Shown here piece by piece: positions 34,909 through 44,028 of a stretch of DNA of 64,000 nt (positions are counted from its first letter, which is position 1; each line of letters begins with the position of its first letter). Source of the stretch: Trinickia fusca. Its GTDB lineage: Bacteria; Pseudomonadota; Gammaproteobacteria; Burkholderiales; Burkholderiaceae. Position numbers and translations under genes: made by a program. The DNA lies in contig NZ_RBZV01000001.1 of the NCBI RefSeq assembly GCF_003628145.1, positions 62,001-126,000 on the forward strand, in the 5' to 3' direction. The notes beneath the pieces are model-generated. The model saw only the letters and a program-made list of their open reading frames with translations, made no database searches and was not told the origin of the DNA.

Positions 34909-36009
34909 ATGATCGAAATCAGATGCGTCACGGAATTGATCGTCCGCGACAGTGCAGGCCGTGAAGCGAGCCTGACCGACATCGTGCCGCTGCTGCTGCT
35001 GATCGACGAGACGGGCAGCATCGCGCAGGCGGCCGAGCAGCGCCAGCTTTCGTATCGTCATGCGTGGGGCTTGCTGCGGGCACTCGAGGCACGACTCGGC
35101 GGGGATCTCATCGATAAGGCGCGCGGCAAGGGCTCGGCCTTGTCGGCGCTGGGGCGTGCCGTCGTGCGCGCGCATCGGCTTTGCGGGGAGCGGCTCGATG
35201 GGCCGATGCAGTCCGTGGTGACCGAAGTAGCCGACGATCTCAACCGCCAGCTCGGCGCGCATCGCGGGCCTGTGCGCATTCATGCCTCTCACGGTTATGC
35301 GGTGGCCGAGCTGGTGAGCGAGCTCTGCGCGCACGATGCATCCGCGGTCGACATCAAGTACCGGGAGAGCGCCGAGGCGGTGGCGGCGTTGGCGCGCGGT
35401 GAATGCGATTTCGCGGGCTTTCACTTGCCGCGCAGCGCGTTTCGCGACCTGTGCGCCGACATCTATCGGCGCTCGCTCGATCCGCGCCGACATGTCCTCA
35501 TCTATCTGACGCGTCGCCAGCAGGGGCTTTTTCTGCAAAAGGGCAATCCGAAGGGCGTGCGCGGGCTCGACGACCTGGCGCGCGGCGACGTGCGCTTCGT
35601 CAACCGCCAGCCGGGCTCGGGGACGCGTCTGGTGCTCGATCTCGCGCTGCGCCGGGTCGGGATCGATCCGGCGCGAGTCAACGGCTACGCGTCGACCGAG
35701 CTCACGCACACGGCGATTGCGGCGTTCGTCGCGAGCGGTATGGCCGATGTCGGTTTTGGTGTCGCGCCGGCTGCGCATCGATTCGGCCTCGACTTCATCC
35801 CGATCGTCGACGAGGATTACTACTTTGCCTGCGAGCGCATGCGGCTCACGTCGGGGCCGCTGGCGAGCGTGCTCGCGGTGCTGCGCAGCGACGCGTTTCG
35901 CGAGAGCGTGTCGCATCTTCAAGGGTACGATCCGACCGAATGCGGCACACTGGTCGACCTCGCGGCCGGCTTGCGCGGCGCCGCGTCGAGCGACGCCGTA
36001 CCCGATTGA
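34909..36009 (+). CDS. fdsR: transcriptional regulator of formate dehydrogenase, ModE-type HTH plus PBP-like domain
   Basis: 366 residues. N-terminal winged helix of the ModE/LysR kind (SIAQAAEQRQLSYRHAWGLL...GGDLIDKARGKGSALSALG, residues 40-85), then a periplasmic-binding-protein-like domain (about 115-350) with NRQPGSGTRLVLDLALRR and ASGMADVGFGVAPAAHRFGL, similar to tungstate/molybdate-type ligand domains. Divergently transcribed from fdsGBAD, as fdsR is in Cupriavidus. Role inferred from position: it senses formate or molybdate and controls the operon. Confidence 0.8.
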   Translation: MIEIRCVTELIVRDSAGREASLTDIVPLLLLIDETGSIAQAAEQRQLSYRHAWGLLRALEARLGGDLIDKARGKGSALSALGRAVVRAHRLCGERLDGPMQSVVTEVADDLNRQLGAHRGPVRIHASHGYAVAELVSELCAHDASAVDIKYRESAEAVAALARGECDFAGFHLPRSAFRDLCADIYRRSLDPRRHVLIYLTRRQQGLFLQKGNPKGVRGLDDLARGDVRFVNRQPGSGTRLVLDLALRRVGIDPARVNGYASTELTHTAIAAFVASGMADVGFGVAPAAHRFGLDFIPIVDEDYYFACERMRLTSGPLASVLAVLRSDAFRESVSHLQGYDPTECGTLVDLAAGLRGAASSDAVPD

Positions 36010-36147
36010 CCGGACGTCGCCGCGGCGTCAGGCGGTAATCCGTTACCGAGGTAATGTGTGTCGCCGCCGTGCGTGGCGATTCTGCGTTACGCTTGCAGAC
36101 TTGCGAATCACGTCTATTCCGCGCGGCTTGCGCGCGGCCATCTCGAT

Positions 36148-36414
36148 ATGAAATTCATTACGAACGCTTGTGCGGCCGCGATCGCGGCCGGCGTGCTCAC
36201 CGCTGTCACCTCGCTGGCTTTCGCGCAGAACTCGCCTGGCGTGCCGGGCGGCATCCTCGACGATCAATTCAAGCTGCAAGAGCATCCGCAAATGCAATTT
36301 GCGGCATCGGCACCATCGAAGAAATATCAGTCGCGCACCTCGAAGATGCGCAAGCGCGGCGACCTCGGCGACCCGAACGGCTGCAACCTGCAGTGTCCCG
36401 ACGACGCCGAGTGA
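36148..36414 (+). CDS. small secreted protein, unknown function
   Basis: 88 residues with a clear signal peptide, likely cut after LAFA at about residue 26. The mature ~62-residue peptide has a basic centre (SKKYQSRTSKMRKRG) and an acidic end with two cysteines (GCNLQCPDDAE) that could form a disulfide. I do not recognise the family. The coding region stands alone between fdsR and a convergent lipoprotein gene. Confidence 0.65.
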   Translation: MKFITNACAAAIAAGVLTAVTSLAFAQNSPGVPGGILDDQFKLQEHPQMQFAASAPSKKYQSRTSKMRKRGDLGDPNGCNLQCPDDAE

Positions 36415-36451
36415 GTCGAGCGTCAGGCGTAAGGAGCGTTAAGCCCCTCGA

Positions 36452-36835
36452 TCAGACCGAGCAGCGGGCAAGATGAAAGCGCAGCTCGGGTTCGTCGACG
36501 GATGAATCGGCGTCGTGGGCCTTTTGCGCCTGGACTACCGTGCCCGTGCCCGAGGGGGTCAGCGTGATCAGCCACGCATAGCTGCCTGCGCCACGGCCCA
36601 CCGCGAGCTGCGTGCGGCCCCCACCGGTGCTTTGGCGTACACCGCCGACGCGGCTCGACAAGCAACTGGCGATCGAGGAGGTCGAGCGCATCGATTTGAA
36701 GGAGATCGTCGGTGCCGCTCCGTTTGCCGTAGCGGCGCTTTGCGGTGCGCTCGCGATGGGATCGGACCCGCAGGCCGAGAGCAGGGCGGTTGTTGCGGCG
36801 GCAATCAGGGCGAGGGCGGGGAGGCGTCGAGTCAT
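36452..36835 (-). CDS. small putative lipoprotein
   Basis: 127 residues from the ATG at 36835 (GTG-type codons upstream add nine). A lipoprotein signal ends in the lipobox ALLSAC with Cys near residue 22, followed by GSDPIASAP. The mature part contains GGGRTQLAVGRGAGSYAW and no family motif I can name. A second long frame on the same strand (36423-36848) is a shadow without a signal peptide. Function unknown. Confidence 0.65.
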   Translation of the reverse strand: MTRRLPALALIAAATTALLSACGSDPIASAPQSAATANGAAPTISFKSMRSTSSIASCLSSRVGGVRQSTGGGRTQLAVGRGAGSYAWLITLTPSGTGTVVQAQKAHDADSSVDEPELRFHLARCSV

Positions 36836-37033
36836 GGCGGTTCGGCAAACGCGGGGTGGCACATCGAATGAACGCCAGTGTAGCGTCGGACGATGGTGTG
36901 CAATTGGCCGAACAGAAGGTGAAATCCGGGCAGCGGGCCGGATTGGTGTAACCGAATGTGAATGGATGAGGGGGCGACGCGCGCTGGGGCTGCCCGGCAG
37001 CCAGCCGACCAGGGCTGGCCGCCCGTCATTGCG

Positions 37034-37333
37034 TTACAGCGCGATACCTAGCTTGATACGCGCTTCTGTGTTCTTGGCATTGCTGTCGGCAAGCACGAAT
37101 CCCTTGTCGACCAGCATTCTCGTCATGTACTGCTTGTTGTACAGGAATGCCATGATGAACTGCCAAAGCGACAGCGTGAAGACGGTCAGAAGCAGATGAA
37201 GTGCGGCGATGCTGACTTCGCCTCGGAACAAGGGCACCCACCACCCAAAAAATAGATAGGTCCAGCTGAACCCGAAATACCCTTTTTTCATCATCCCCGA
37301 TCCGGGGTGCTTGATTAATACGGCGGTGGCCAT
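37034..37333 (-). CDS. small membrane protein of the GFSWTYLFFG / LFRGE type
   Basis: 99 residues with GGAGA nine bases ahead of the ATG. Two hydrophobic segments follow the motif KKGYFGFSWTYLFFGWWVPL and FRGEVSIAALHLLL; the tail NKQYMTRMLVDKGFVLAD is polar. This pattern recurs in small uncharacterised membrane proteins in many bacteria and phages (DUF2628-like). AT content is higher than in the flanking core genes. Function unknown. Confidence 0.7.
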   Translation of the reverse strand: MATAVLIKHPGSGMMKKGYFGFSWTYLFFGWWVPLFRGEVSIAALHLLLTVFTLSLWQFIMAFLYNKQYMTRMLVDKGFVLADSNAKNTEARIKLGIAL

Positions 37334-37452
37334 TTATTTTTCTCCGATAGCGTGCGACTACGCGATTGACATTGACGATCGCGATTGCACTTTAAGTGCT
37401 GGGGTCGGATCAGTCAAATTCGAGCGTCGCGGTGGCTCGACGAGGTGCGCGG

Positions 37453-37470
37453 TTTGCCAAATTTTGCCAA
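37453..37470 (+). promoter_or_regulatory. direct repeat in front of parDE
   Basis: TTTGCCAA at 37453-37460 and again at 37463-37470, ten bases apart (one helical turn), 19 bases ahead of parD. Likely half-sites for autorepression by ParD, which binds DNA through a ribbon-helix-helix. A TTGACA (37366-37371) further upstream is a possible -35. Confidence 0.4.
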
Positions 37471-37488
37471 GCCGACTAGGATGCGTTC

Positions 37489-37725
37489 ATGAGCACGATG
37501 AATATTTCCCTTCCCGAGACCCTCAAGGCTTTCGTCGACGAGCAGGTCGGCCGACGCGGTTACGGCACGAGCAGTGAGTACGTGCGCGAACTGATTCGCA
37601 AGGACCAGGATCGCCAGCAGTTGCGTAGCTTGCTGCTGGCCGGAGCGGCATCGCCTTCAACTTCAGCGGTGGATCAAGGCTACTTTGATTCTTTGCGTGA
37701 GCGCGTGCGGGCCGCGCGCGGATGA
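37489..37725 (+). CDS. parD: type II antitoxin, ParD family
   Basis: 78 residues. The N-terminal ribbon-helix-helix (MNISLPETLKAFVDEQVG...GTSSEYVRELIRKD) binds DNA and dimerises; the C-terminal half (YFDSLRERVRAARG) wraps the toxin. It overlaps parE by four bases (ATGA), so the pair is translationally coupled. ParD normally represses its own promoter. Confidence 0.93.
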   Translation: MSTMNISLPETLKAFVDEQVGRRGYGTSSEYVRELIRKDQDRQQLRSLLLAGAASPSTSAVDQGYFDSLRERVRAARG

Positions 37726-38057
37726 CCGCTAAACGAGTCTTCCCGCGAGAACAGGCCAGGCATGATGTCGACGAGGCTGTGGCCTACTACCTTGGCCAAG
37801 AATCCGAGCAGGCTGCGCTGGGCTTCATCGATGCCCTGGAGCAGGGTTATGCGCATATCGCACGCGAACCGGCCAGCGGCTCGCCCCGCTATGCTCATGA
37901 GCTAGACCTTCCTGATTTGCGCTCGTGGTCTTTGAGGGGCTACCCGTATCTTCTGTTCTATGTCGAGTGCGACGGTCATATTGATGTTTGGCGGGTCCTG
38001 CACGGCATGCGGGATATCCCGGCATGGCTGGGGGACTCAGCGGGTCAGTCCCGTTGA
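37722..38057 (+). CDS. parE: type II toxin, ParE family
   Basis: 111 residues in the RelE/ParE fold. ParE toxins poison DNA gyrase. The family pattern is present: FPREQARHDVDEAVAYYLGQ, ALGFIDALEQGYAHIAREPASGSPRY, RSWSLRGYPYLLFYV and VWRVLHGMRDIP. It ends 105 bases from the ssrA 3' end. The C-terminal GDSAGQSR tail is slightly longer than usual. Confidence 0.92.
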   Translation: MTAKRVFPREQARHDVDEAVAYYLGQESEQAALGFIDALEQGYAHIAREPASGSPRYAHELDLPDLRSWSLRGYPYLLFYVECDGHIDVWRVLHGMRDIPAWLGDSAGQSR

Positions 38058-38094
38058 CGGACGAGAGGGATATTGAAGCATGCAAAACCAAAGC

Positions 38095-38120
38095 AAAAGC
38101 CCGCTGCAACGCGGGCTTTC
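38095..38120 (-). terminator. hairpin downstream of ssrA, shared with parE
   Basis: AAAGCCCGC-(6-base loop)-GCGGGCTTT. Read on the minus strand it lies 43 bases past the tmRNA 3' end and is followed by TTTTGCTTT; on the plus strand it is 38 bases past parE. Probably a bidirectional terminator. Confidence 0.7.
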
Positions 38121-38162
38121 GGGGTGTTTCAAGACTTGCTCTAACTTCTCAAAACGACATTT

Positions 38163-38519
38163 TGGTGGAGCCGGCGGGAATCGAACCCGCGTCCGCAAAT
38201 AGTCCACAGCCAGTTCTACATACTTAGTTCTATCATTTGATTTAACCGCACCGACGCGGACGAACACGCTTCGTTACGGCGAGTCACTAGATTTTTGGCC
38301 CCGGCGTCGTGACGCCACCGAGGATTAGCTGATGTGAATGACCTCGCTAGTCTTGCGACCCTAGCCCATCAGCGAGCTAGTGCGAGGCTGGCGGGGTTAA
38401 GCCGCCAATGCGAACGTTTCGTCGTTTGCAGTTACTTAAGTCCCATTGATTAACGAGGTGACGGGTCCTCGGTATGCCCTGAACTGCTTCGTTATCCACG
38501 TCGAAACCAGGTCGGCCCC
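38163..38519 (-). ncRNA. ssrA: tmRNA (transfer-messenger RNA)
   Basis: 357-base tmRNA that rescues ribosomes stalled on broken mRNA. The 5' end GGGGCCGACCTGGTTTCGAC and the 3' tRNA-like end with T-arm GGTTCGATTCCCGCC and GGCTCCACCA are both clear on the minus strand. The ends pair to form the alanine tRNA-like acceptor. The tag reading frame is at 38397-38429. Confidence 0.97.
38397..38429 (-). other. tmRNA proteolysis-tag reading frame
   Basis: Resume codon GCA then AAC GAC GAA ACG TTC GCA TTG GCG GCT and stop TAA, encoding ANDETFALAA. The final LAA is the ClpXP recognition signal. The stop codon is the first three bases of the interval on the plus strand. Confidence 0.95.
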
Positions 38520-38598
38520 AGCGGAACGTGGAATTATCCCACAGAACGCAAGAGTATGTTGGCCTCGCGTATTTCAAGATGCCTGGCGACGGGGCTGG

Positions 38599-39312
38599 CT
38601 AGCCAAGCTCGCTCAGGAGCCGCCGCAATTGCGTCGGCGATTCGACGATATGCTGTGCGTGCCACATCGAGGGCGGCACTTCGTTGCCGCAATACCCGTA
38701 TGCGGCCGCGATCGTCACCATGCCTGCGGCAAAGCCGGCCTGCACGTCGCGCAGGTCGTCGCCGATGTACACGATGTGCTCAGGTCGCATCGCCATTTCG
38801 TTGGCCGCGTGCAAAAGCGGGGCAGGGTGTGGCTTCGCGTGCGGCGTCGTATCGCCGCTCACGACGCAGCGTGCACGCGCGGCGAGGCCAAGCTGTTCGA
38901 CGAGCGGCTTCGTTAGCCGCTCCACCTTGTTCGTCACGATGCCCCAGCCGATGCCGCGCGCGTCGAGCTCGTCGAGCAGCTCGCCGATTCCCGGGAAGAG
39001 TACCGTTTCGATGCACAGATCGGCTTCGTAGTTGGCGAGAAATTCTTCGCGCATCGGGGCGAAATCGCGATCTTCGGGGCCGATGCCGAATGCGCCGCCG
39101 AGCAGCCCACGTGCGCCAGCCGAAGCAAGCGGGCGCAATTGCTCGAACGGCAGAAGCTCGAGGCCGCGTTCACGCCGCATTTTGTTGACGGCGGCAACGA
39201 GATCGGGAGCGGTATCGGCAAGCGTGCCGTCAAGATCGAACAGGGCGGCACGGCACAGGCCGACTGTGGCGGGTTTGTCGTTTCGCTCGGGCAGCGACGT
39301 CGGTTGGCTCAT
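38599..39312 (-). CDS. gph: phosphoglycolate phosphatase
   Basis: 237-residue HAD-superfamily hydrolase. Motif I LFDLDGTLADTAPDL carries the nucleophilic Asp; motif II VTNKVERLTKP, and motif III/IV HPAPLLHAANEM...YIGDDLRDVQAG complete the active site. It removes 2-phosphoglycolate formed in DNA repair. It follows ubiG by 43 bases on the same strand, the conserved ubiG-gph pair. Confidence 0.94.
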   Translation of the reverse strand: MSQPTSLPERNDKPATVGLCRAALFDLDGTLADTAPDLVAAVNKMRRERGLELLPFEQLRPLASAGARGLLGGAFGIGPEDRDFAPMREEFLANYEADLCIETVLFPGIGELLDELDARGIGWGIVTNKVERLTKPLVEQLGLAARARCVVSGDTTPHAKPHPAPLLHAANEMAMRPEHIVYIGDDLRDVQAGFAAGMVTIAAAYGYCGNEVPPSMWHAQHIVESPTQLRRLLSELG

Positions 39313-39355
39313 GAATTAGCTCGGCAGACGAATCTTCAAAAACAGGCAAGGAGGC

Positions 39356-40054
39356 TCAAACGGGCCGGCGGCACGCGAACAGATAATTGACGCTCGTATC
39401 GTCCGACAGGGCGAAGTGCTTGCTGAGCGGCCGATAGGTGATGCCCTTGATCTCGACGCCGAGCAGCTCGGCGGCGCGCACGAACGTCGCGAGCTCCGAT
39501 GGCCGGATGAAGCGCGCGTAGTCGTGTGTCCCCTTGGGCAGCATTTGTGCCACGTATTCGGCGCCGATGACCGCGAACAGATACGACTTGACGTTGCGAT
39601 TGAGGGTCGAAAAGAACACCCAGCCGCCCGGTTTGACGAGCGTGGCGCAGGCTTTGACGATCGCTGCGGGGTCGGGCACGTGCTCGAGCATCTCCATGCA
39701 CGTTACGACGTCGTAGGTGCCCGGTTCGCGCGCGGCCAGCGCTTCGGCTGCGATTTCCTCGTACTCGACGCCGATGCCGCTTTCGAGACTGTGCAGATCG
39801 GCGACGCCGAGGGCTTGCGACGACAGATCGATCCCTTTGACTTGCGCGCCGAGCCCCGCCATCGACTCGGACAGGATGCCGCCGCCGCAGCCGATATCGA
39901 GGACGCGCTTCCCGGCAAGATGGGCATGGGCATCGATCCAGTTGAGCCGAACGGGATTCAGCTCATGCAGCGGCTTGAACTCCGCGTTCGGATCCCACCA
40001 GCGATGGGCGAGATCGCTGAACTTCTGCAATTCGTGGGGATCGGCATTCGTCAT
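39356..40054 (-). CDS. ubiG: ubiquinone biosynthesis O-methyltransferase
   Basis: 232 residues from the ATG at 40054 (36 extra upstream codons in frame lack family sequence). SAM-dependent enzyme performing both O-methylations in ubiquinone synthesis. SAM motif [16 protein letters not shown], motif [18 protein letters not shown] and the UbiG-type N-terminus [27 protein letters not shown] are intact. Lies between ompA and gph, all on the minus strand. Confidence 0.97.
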   Translation of the reverse strand: MTNADPHELQKFSDLAHRWWDPNAEFKPLHELNPVRLNWIDAHAHLAGKRVLDIGCGGGILSESMAGLGAQVKGIDLSSQALGVADLHSLESGIGVEYEEIAAEALAAREPGTYDVVTCMEMLEHVPDPAAIVKACATLVKPGGWVFFSTLNRNVKSYLFAVIGAEYVAQMLPKGTHDYARFIRPSELATFVRAAELLGVEIKGITYRPLSKHFALSDDTSVNYLFACRRPV

Positions 40055-40191
40055 ATCGGTAGGCGGGCGAGATAGGGTCTGCGGGGCAGCCCCGAGTATA
40101 TCGAGGCTCAGTCGGAGGCAAAAGCGAAGCGGGGCGAGAAAACTGGCGAGCTTTTGTCGCATGGCCGGCGCGTACCACAGCGTACCGGCAG

Positions 40192-40220
40192 AAAAAAACC
40201 CCGCCGAGGCGGGGTTTTTT
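40192..40220 (-). terminator. terminator downstream of ompA
   Basis: AAAAAAACCCCGCC-GAG-GGCGGGGTTTTTT-type stem with A/T-tracts on both sides, 18 bases past the ompA stop. Strong and bidirectional in form. Confidence 0.92.
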
Positions 40221-40237
40221 CATGCGGCAATCGCAGC

Positions 40238-40891
40238 TTACTGCTTTGCCGTACCGACCACTTCCACTTCCACGCGGCGGTCCGGTGCGAGGCAGGTGAT
40301 CAGCTGCTTGCGGTTCTTCTGGTTGCAGCCGGTCGTCACCGGGTTCTTCTTGCCCTTGCCTTCCGTGTAGACACGGTTGGCTTCGATGCCCTTGCTGACC
40401 AGGTAAGCCTTCACAGCTTGCGCACGGCGCAGCGACAGACGGTCGTTGTACTTGTCCGAACCGACGCGGTCGGTGTAACCCGTTGCCACGACGACTTCGA
40501 GGTTCATACCTTGGATCTTCGAAGCGAGTTCGTCGAGCTTTTCCTTGCCAGCCGGCTTCAGGACAGCCTTGTCGAAGTCGAACAGCGTGTCAGCTTGGTA
40601 GGTGACCTTTTGGCTCGTGATCGCCGGAGCAGCCGGGGCGGCCGGAGCAGCCGGGGGCGTCGGTGCTTGCGCCACGAGGGCGCCGTCGCACTTCGCGTTC
40701 GCCGTTGCCGGCGTCCAGAACGCATCGCGCCAGCAAAGCTCGTTCGTGCCGTTCATCCACACGTATTCGCCGGTGCCGTTCACCCAGTTGTCATTCGTTG
40801 CTTGTCGCGACGCCGGCACCGATTGTGCCGAAGCGGATGCAGCCATAACCGCGGTAGCTGCAATGAACGCGAGCTTTGAAAGTTTATTCAT
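40238..40891 (-). CDS. ompA: OmpA-family outer-membrane protein
   Basis: 217 residues. Signal peptide of 22 residues (...ASASA). The mature N-terminus has the Trp-rich segment NWVNGTGEYVWMNGTNELCW typical of Burkholderiaceae, then an Ala/Pro hinge (PPAAPAAPAAPA) and the peptidoglycan-binding OmpA domain (about 98-213) with GYTDRVGSDKYNDRLSLRRA. There is no eight-stranded N-terminal barrel, unlike E. coli OmpA. GAGGAGAAAT precedes the ATG and codon use is highly biased: an abundant envelope protein. Own terminator at 40192-40220. Confidence 0.95.
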   Translation of the reverse strand: MNKLSKLAFIAATAVMAASASAQSVPASRQATNDNWVNGTGEYVWMNGTNELCWRDAFWTPATANAKCDGALVAQAPTPPAAPAAPAAPAITSQKVTYQADTLFDFDKAVLKPAGKEKLDELASKIQGMNLEVVVATGYTDRVGSDKYNDRLSLRRAQAVKAYLVSKGIEANRVYTEGKGKKNPVTTGCNQKNRKQLITCLAPDRRVEVEVVGTAKQ

Positions 40892-40968
40892 ATTTCTCCT
40901 CTCGAAATTGAGATTACCGCAGGTTTACTGCGAGCCTGGATGACCAAGACGAGTCAAACATTGCTCGA

Positions 40969-40974
40969 AGTATA
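40969..40974 (-). promoter_or_regulatory. candidate -10 element of the ompA promoter
   Basis: TATACT on the minus strand, 77 bases upstream of the ompA start. The -35 area is T-rich but has no good hexamer. Confidence 0.4.
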
Positions 40975-41304
40975 ACATTGGTGCGGTACAAAAAATCGTG
41001 ACCCTGTGGACACTTCGAGCAGTGCCTGACCAAGTGCGTTGGCATTTTGCCATATCGTTCCCTTCTTACGAAAAAAAATCCCCGCCCGCCTCCTATCGTC
41101 GGACTCAATTGTGGCGCACGCGCAACACAAGGCTGGGCGTGGCTTAGCGGCCGACGGGGGCCGCACGATGCGTGCCAGGGCGGAGGAAAAAATGACTCGA
41201 GCAAGGGAAAATTTGCCGATCACGGCGCGCCGCTCTCCAATGGTCCCCGTCGTCGCATGCGAGTCCTGCACGCGAACGGCGGCGGGCGCGCATGTGGCGC
41301 ATGG

Positions 41305-41310
41305 TAGAAT
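41305..41310 (+). promoter_or_regulatory. candidate -10 element of gyrA
   Basis: TAGAAT, 81 bases ahead of the gyrA ATG; the same hexamer precedes acpP. The -35 is not obvious. Confidence 0.35.
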
Positions 41311-41319
41311 CGCGAGATG

Positions 41320-41337
41320 CCCTGCTTTCGTGCAGGG
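41320..41337 (+). repeat. small hairpin in the gyrA leader
   Basis: CCCTGC-TTTCGT-GCAGGG, a perfect 6-base stem with a 6-base loop ten bases after the -10 candidate. It would sit at the 5' end of the gyrA mRNA and may stabilise it. Confidence 0.45.
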
Positions 41338-41391
41338 GTCTTGCGGGGGCGGACGGTACGAGTTCGTTTTCGCCTGAAAAAGATACGGATA

Positions 41392-44028
41392 ATGGATCAA
41401 TTCGCCAAAGAGACTCTGCCAATCTCCCTCGAGGAGGAAATGCGCCGTTCGTATCTCGATTACGCGATGAGCGTGATCGTGGGGCGCGCGCTCCCCGACG
41501 TCCGGGATGGCCTGAAGCCTGTGCATCGCCGCGTGCTCTACGCGATGCACGAGCTCAACAACGACTGGAACCGTGCCTACAAGAAATCGGCGCGTATCGT
41601 CGGCGACGTGATCGGTAAGTACCACCCGCACGGTGATACGGCCGTCTACGACACGATCGTGCGGATGGCGCAGGACTTCTCGCTGCGCTACATGCTCGTC
41701 GACGGGCAGGGCAACTTCGGATCGATCGACGGCGACAACGCCGCCGCCATGCGGTACACCGAAATCCGCATGGCGAAGATCGGTCACGAGCTGCTCGCCG
41801 ACATCGACAAGGAAACGGTCGACTTCGGTCCCAACTATGACGGCAGCGAATCCGAGCCGCTGATTCTGCCCGCGCGGATTCCGAATCTGCTGATCAATGG
41901 TTCGTCGGGCATCGCGGTCGGCATGGCGACGAACATTCCGCCGCACAACCTCAACGAAGTCGTCGATGCGTGCCATCACCTGCTCAAGAATCCGCAGGCG
42001 AGCATCGACGAGCTGATCGAGATCATCCCAGCGCCCGATTTTCCGACCGCCGGCATCATCTACGGCGTGGCGGGCGTGCGCGACGGCTACCGCACGGGGC
42101 GTGGGCGCGTAGTCATGCGCGCGCAGACGCACTTCGAGGAAATCGATCGCGGCCAGCGCATGGCGATCATCGTCGACGAGTTGCCGTATCAGGTGAACAA
42201 GCGCTCGCTGCTCGAGCGTATCGCCGAGCTCGTCAACGAGAAGAAGCTCGAGGGCATCTCCGACATCCGCGACGAGTCCGACAAGAGCGGCATGCGCGTC
42301 GTGATCGAGCTCAAGCGCGGCGAAGTGCCCGAGGTGGTGCTGAACAACCTGTACAAGGCGACGCAGCTGCAAGACACCTTCGGCATGAACATGGTCGCGC
42401 TCGTCGACGGCCAGCCGAAGCTGCTCAACCTGAAGGAGATGCTCGACTGCTTCCTGTCGCACCGGCGGGAAGTGCTGACGCGGCGCACTGTATACGAGCT
42501 GCGCAAGGCGCGTGAACGCGGCCACGTGCTCGAGGGCCTGGCGGTCGCGCTCGCGAACATCGACGAGTTCATCGCCATCATCAAGGCCGCGCCGACGCCG
42601 CCGATCGCCAAGCAGGAGTTGATGGCGCACGCATGGGATTCGTCGCTCGTGCGCGAGATGCTCGCACGTGCCGAAACCGAGAACGCGACGGCGGGCGGAC
42701 GCGAGGCCTATCGTCCCGAGGGCCTGAACCCGGCGTTCGGCATGCAGGGCGACGGCCTCTACAAGCTGTCCGATACGCAGGCGCAGGAAATCCTGCAAAT
42801 GCGCCTGCAACGCCTGACGGGCCTCGAGCAGGACAAGATCATCGGCGAGTACCGCGAAGTCATGGCGCAGATCGCCGACCTCCTCGATATCCTGGCCCGC
42901 CCCGAACGCATCACGACCATCATCGGCGACGAGCTGACGGCCGTGAAGGCCGAGTTCGGCGATGCGCGCCGCTCGAAGATCGAGCTCAACGCGACCGAAC
43001 TCAACACCGAAGATCTGATCACCCCGCAGGACATGGTGGTCACGATGTCGCACACCGGCTACGTGAAGTCGCAGCCGCTGTCCGAATATCGCGCGCAAAA
43101 GCGCGGCGGACGCGGCAAGCAGGCGACGCAGATGAAGGAAGACGACTGGATCGACACGCTCTTCATCGCCAACACGCACGATCACATCCTGTGCTTCTCG
43201 AATCGCGGGCGTGTGTACTGGGTGAAGGTCTACGAGGTGCCGCAAGGCTCGCGCAACGCGCGCGGCCGGCCGATCGTCAACATGTTCCCGCTGCAGGAAG
43301 GCGAGAAGATCAACGTGGTGCTGCCGGTCAAGGAATTCTCGGCCGATAAGTTCGTCTTCATGGCGACGGCGCTCGGCACGGTCAAGAAGACCCCGCTCGA
43401 AGCCTTCAGCAGACCGCTGCGCAAGGGTATTATTGCGGTCGGCCTCGATGAGGGCGACTACCTGATCGGCGCGGCGATCACCGACGGTCAGCACGACGTC
43501 ATGCTGTTCTCCGATGCCGGCAAAGCCGTGCGTTTCGACGAAAACGACGTGCGTCCGATGGGCCGCGAGGCGCGTGGCGTTCGCGGCATGCAGCTCGAGG
43601 ACGGGCAGCAGGTCATCGCGCTGCTCGTCGCGGGCAGCGAAGAGCAGACGGTGCTCACGGCGACCGAGAACGGCTACGGCAAGCGCACGCCGATCACCGA
43701 GTACACGCGCCATGGACGCGGCACGAAGGGCATGATCGCGATCCAGACGTCCGAGCGTAACGGCAAGGTCGTCGCCGCGACGCTCGTCGACGCGGAAGAC
43801 CAGATCATGCTGATCACGACGACGGGCGTGCTGATTCGCACGCGTGTCGCGGAGATCCGCGAGATGGGGCGTGCGACGCAGGGTGTTACACTCATCAGCC
43901 TCGATGAGGGTACGAAGCTCTCCGGCCTGCAGCAGATCGCGGAAGCGGACGGCGACGGTGAAGCTGACAGCAGCACGGCAGCCGACGACGAAAACGGCGA
44001 GGGCGGCGAGAATGGTGGTGAGGCATGA
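41392..44028 (+). CDS. gyrA: DNA gyrase subunit A
   Basis: 878 residues from the ATG at 41392. Breakage-reunion subunit of gyrase. The active-site Tyr is in [13 protein letters not shown]; the quinolone region reads [17 protein letters not shown], with Thr at the position equal to E. coli Ser83 and Asp at 87, the normal susceptible pattern in this lineage. The GyrA box is QKRGGRG, followed by the beta-pinwheel domain. The last ~30 residues are very acidic (Glu/Asp/Gly-rich). It leads into the serC-pheA-hisC-tyrA-aroA series. Confidence 0.98.
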   Translation: MDQFAKETLPISLEEEMRRSYLDYAMSVIVGRALPDVRDGLKPVHRRVLYAMHELNNDWNRAYKKSARIVGDVIGKYHPHGDTAVYDTIVRMAQDFSLRYMLVDGQGNFGSIDGDNAAAMRYTEIRMAKIGHELLADIDKETVDFGPNYDGSESEPLILPARIPNLLINGSSGIAVGMATNIPPHNLNEVVDACHHLLKNPQASIDELIEIIPAPDFPTAGIIYGVAGVRDGYRTGRGRVVMRAQTHFEEIDRGQRMAIIVDELPYQVNKRSLLERIAELVNEKKLEGISDIRDESDKSGMRVVIELKRGEVPEVVLNNLYKATQLQDTFGMNMVALVDGQPKLLNLKEMLDCFLSHRREVLTRRTVYELRKARERGHVLEGLAVALANIDEFIAIIKAAPTPPIAKQELMAHAWDSSLVREMLARAETENATAGGREAYRPEGLNPAFGMQGDGLYKLSDTQAQEILQMRLQRLTGLEQDKIIGEYREVMAQIADLLDILARPERITTIIGDELTAVKAEFGDARRSKIELNATELNTEDLITPQDMVVTMSHTGYVKSQPLSEYRAQKRGGRGKQATQMKEDDWIDTLFIANTHDHILCFSNRGRVYWVKVYEVPQGSRNARGRPIVNMFPLQEGEKINVVLPVKEFSADKFVFMATALGTVKKTPLEAFSRPLRKGIIAVGLDEGDYLIGAAITDGQHDVMLFSDAGKAVRFDENDVRPMGREARGVRGMQLEDGQQVIALLVAGSEEQTVLTATENGYGKRTPITEYTRHGRGTKGMIAIQTSERNGKVVAATLVDAEDQIMLITTTGVLIRTRVAEIREMGRATQGVTLISLDEGTKLSGLQQIAEADGDGEADSSTAADDENGEGGENGGEA

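Larger units (their letters stand above)
40892..41391. other. divergent intergenic region ompA - gyrA
   Basis: 500 bases without a supported gene. It holds the ompA ribosome site and a -10 candidate (40969-40974, minus strand), an AT-rich patch with an A-run at 41070-41077, and near gyrA a -10 candidate (41305-41310) and a leader hairpin (41320-41337). Short open frames here lack ribosome sites or family features. Confidence 0.6.

Noticed and set aside
36423-36848. Alternative frame overlapping the small lipoprotein gene
   Set aside because: The frame 36452-36835 has a lipobox signal peptide; this one is Arg-rich with no signal.
38446-39188. Plus-strand open frames over ssrA and gph
   Set aside because: They run through the tmRNA gene and opposite gph; both are clearly minus-strand features.
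41611-41700. Possible quinolone-resistance change in gyrA (Thr at the Ser83 position)
   Set aside because: Thr is the normal residue here in Burkholderia and Pseudomonas; Asp87 is also unchanged.
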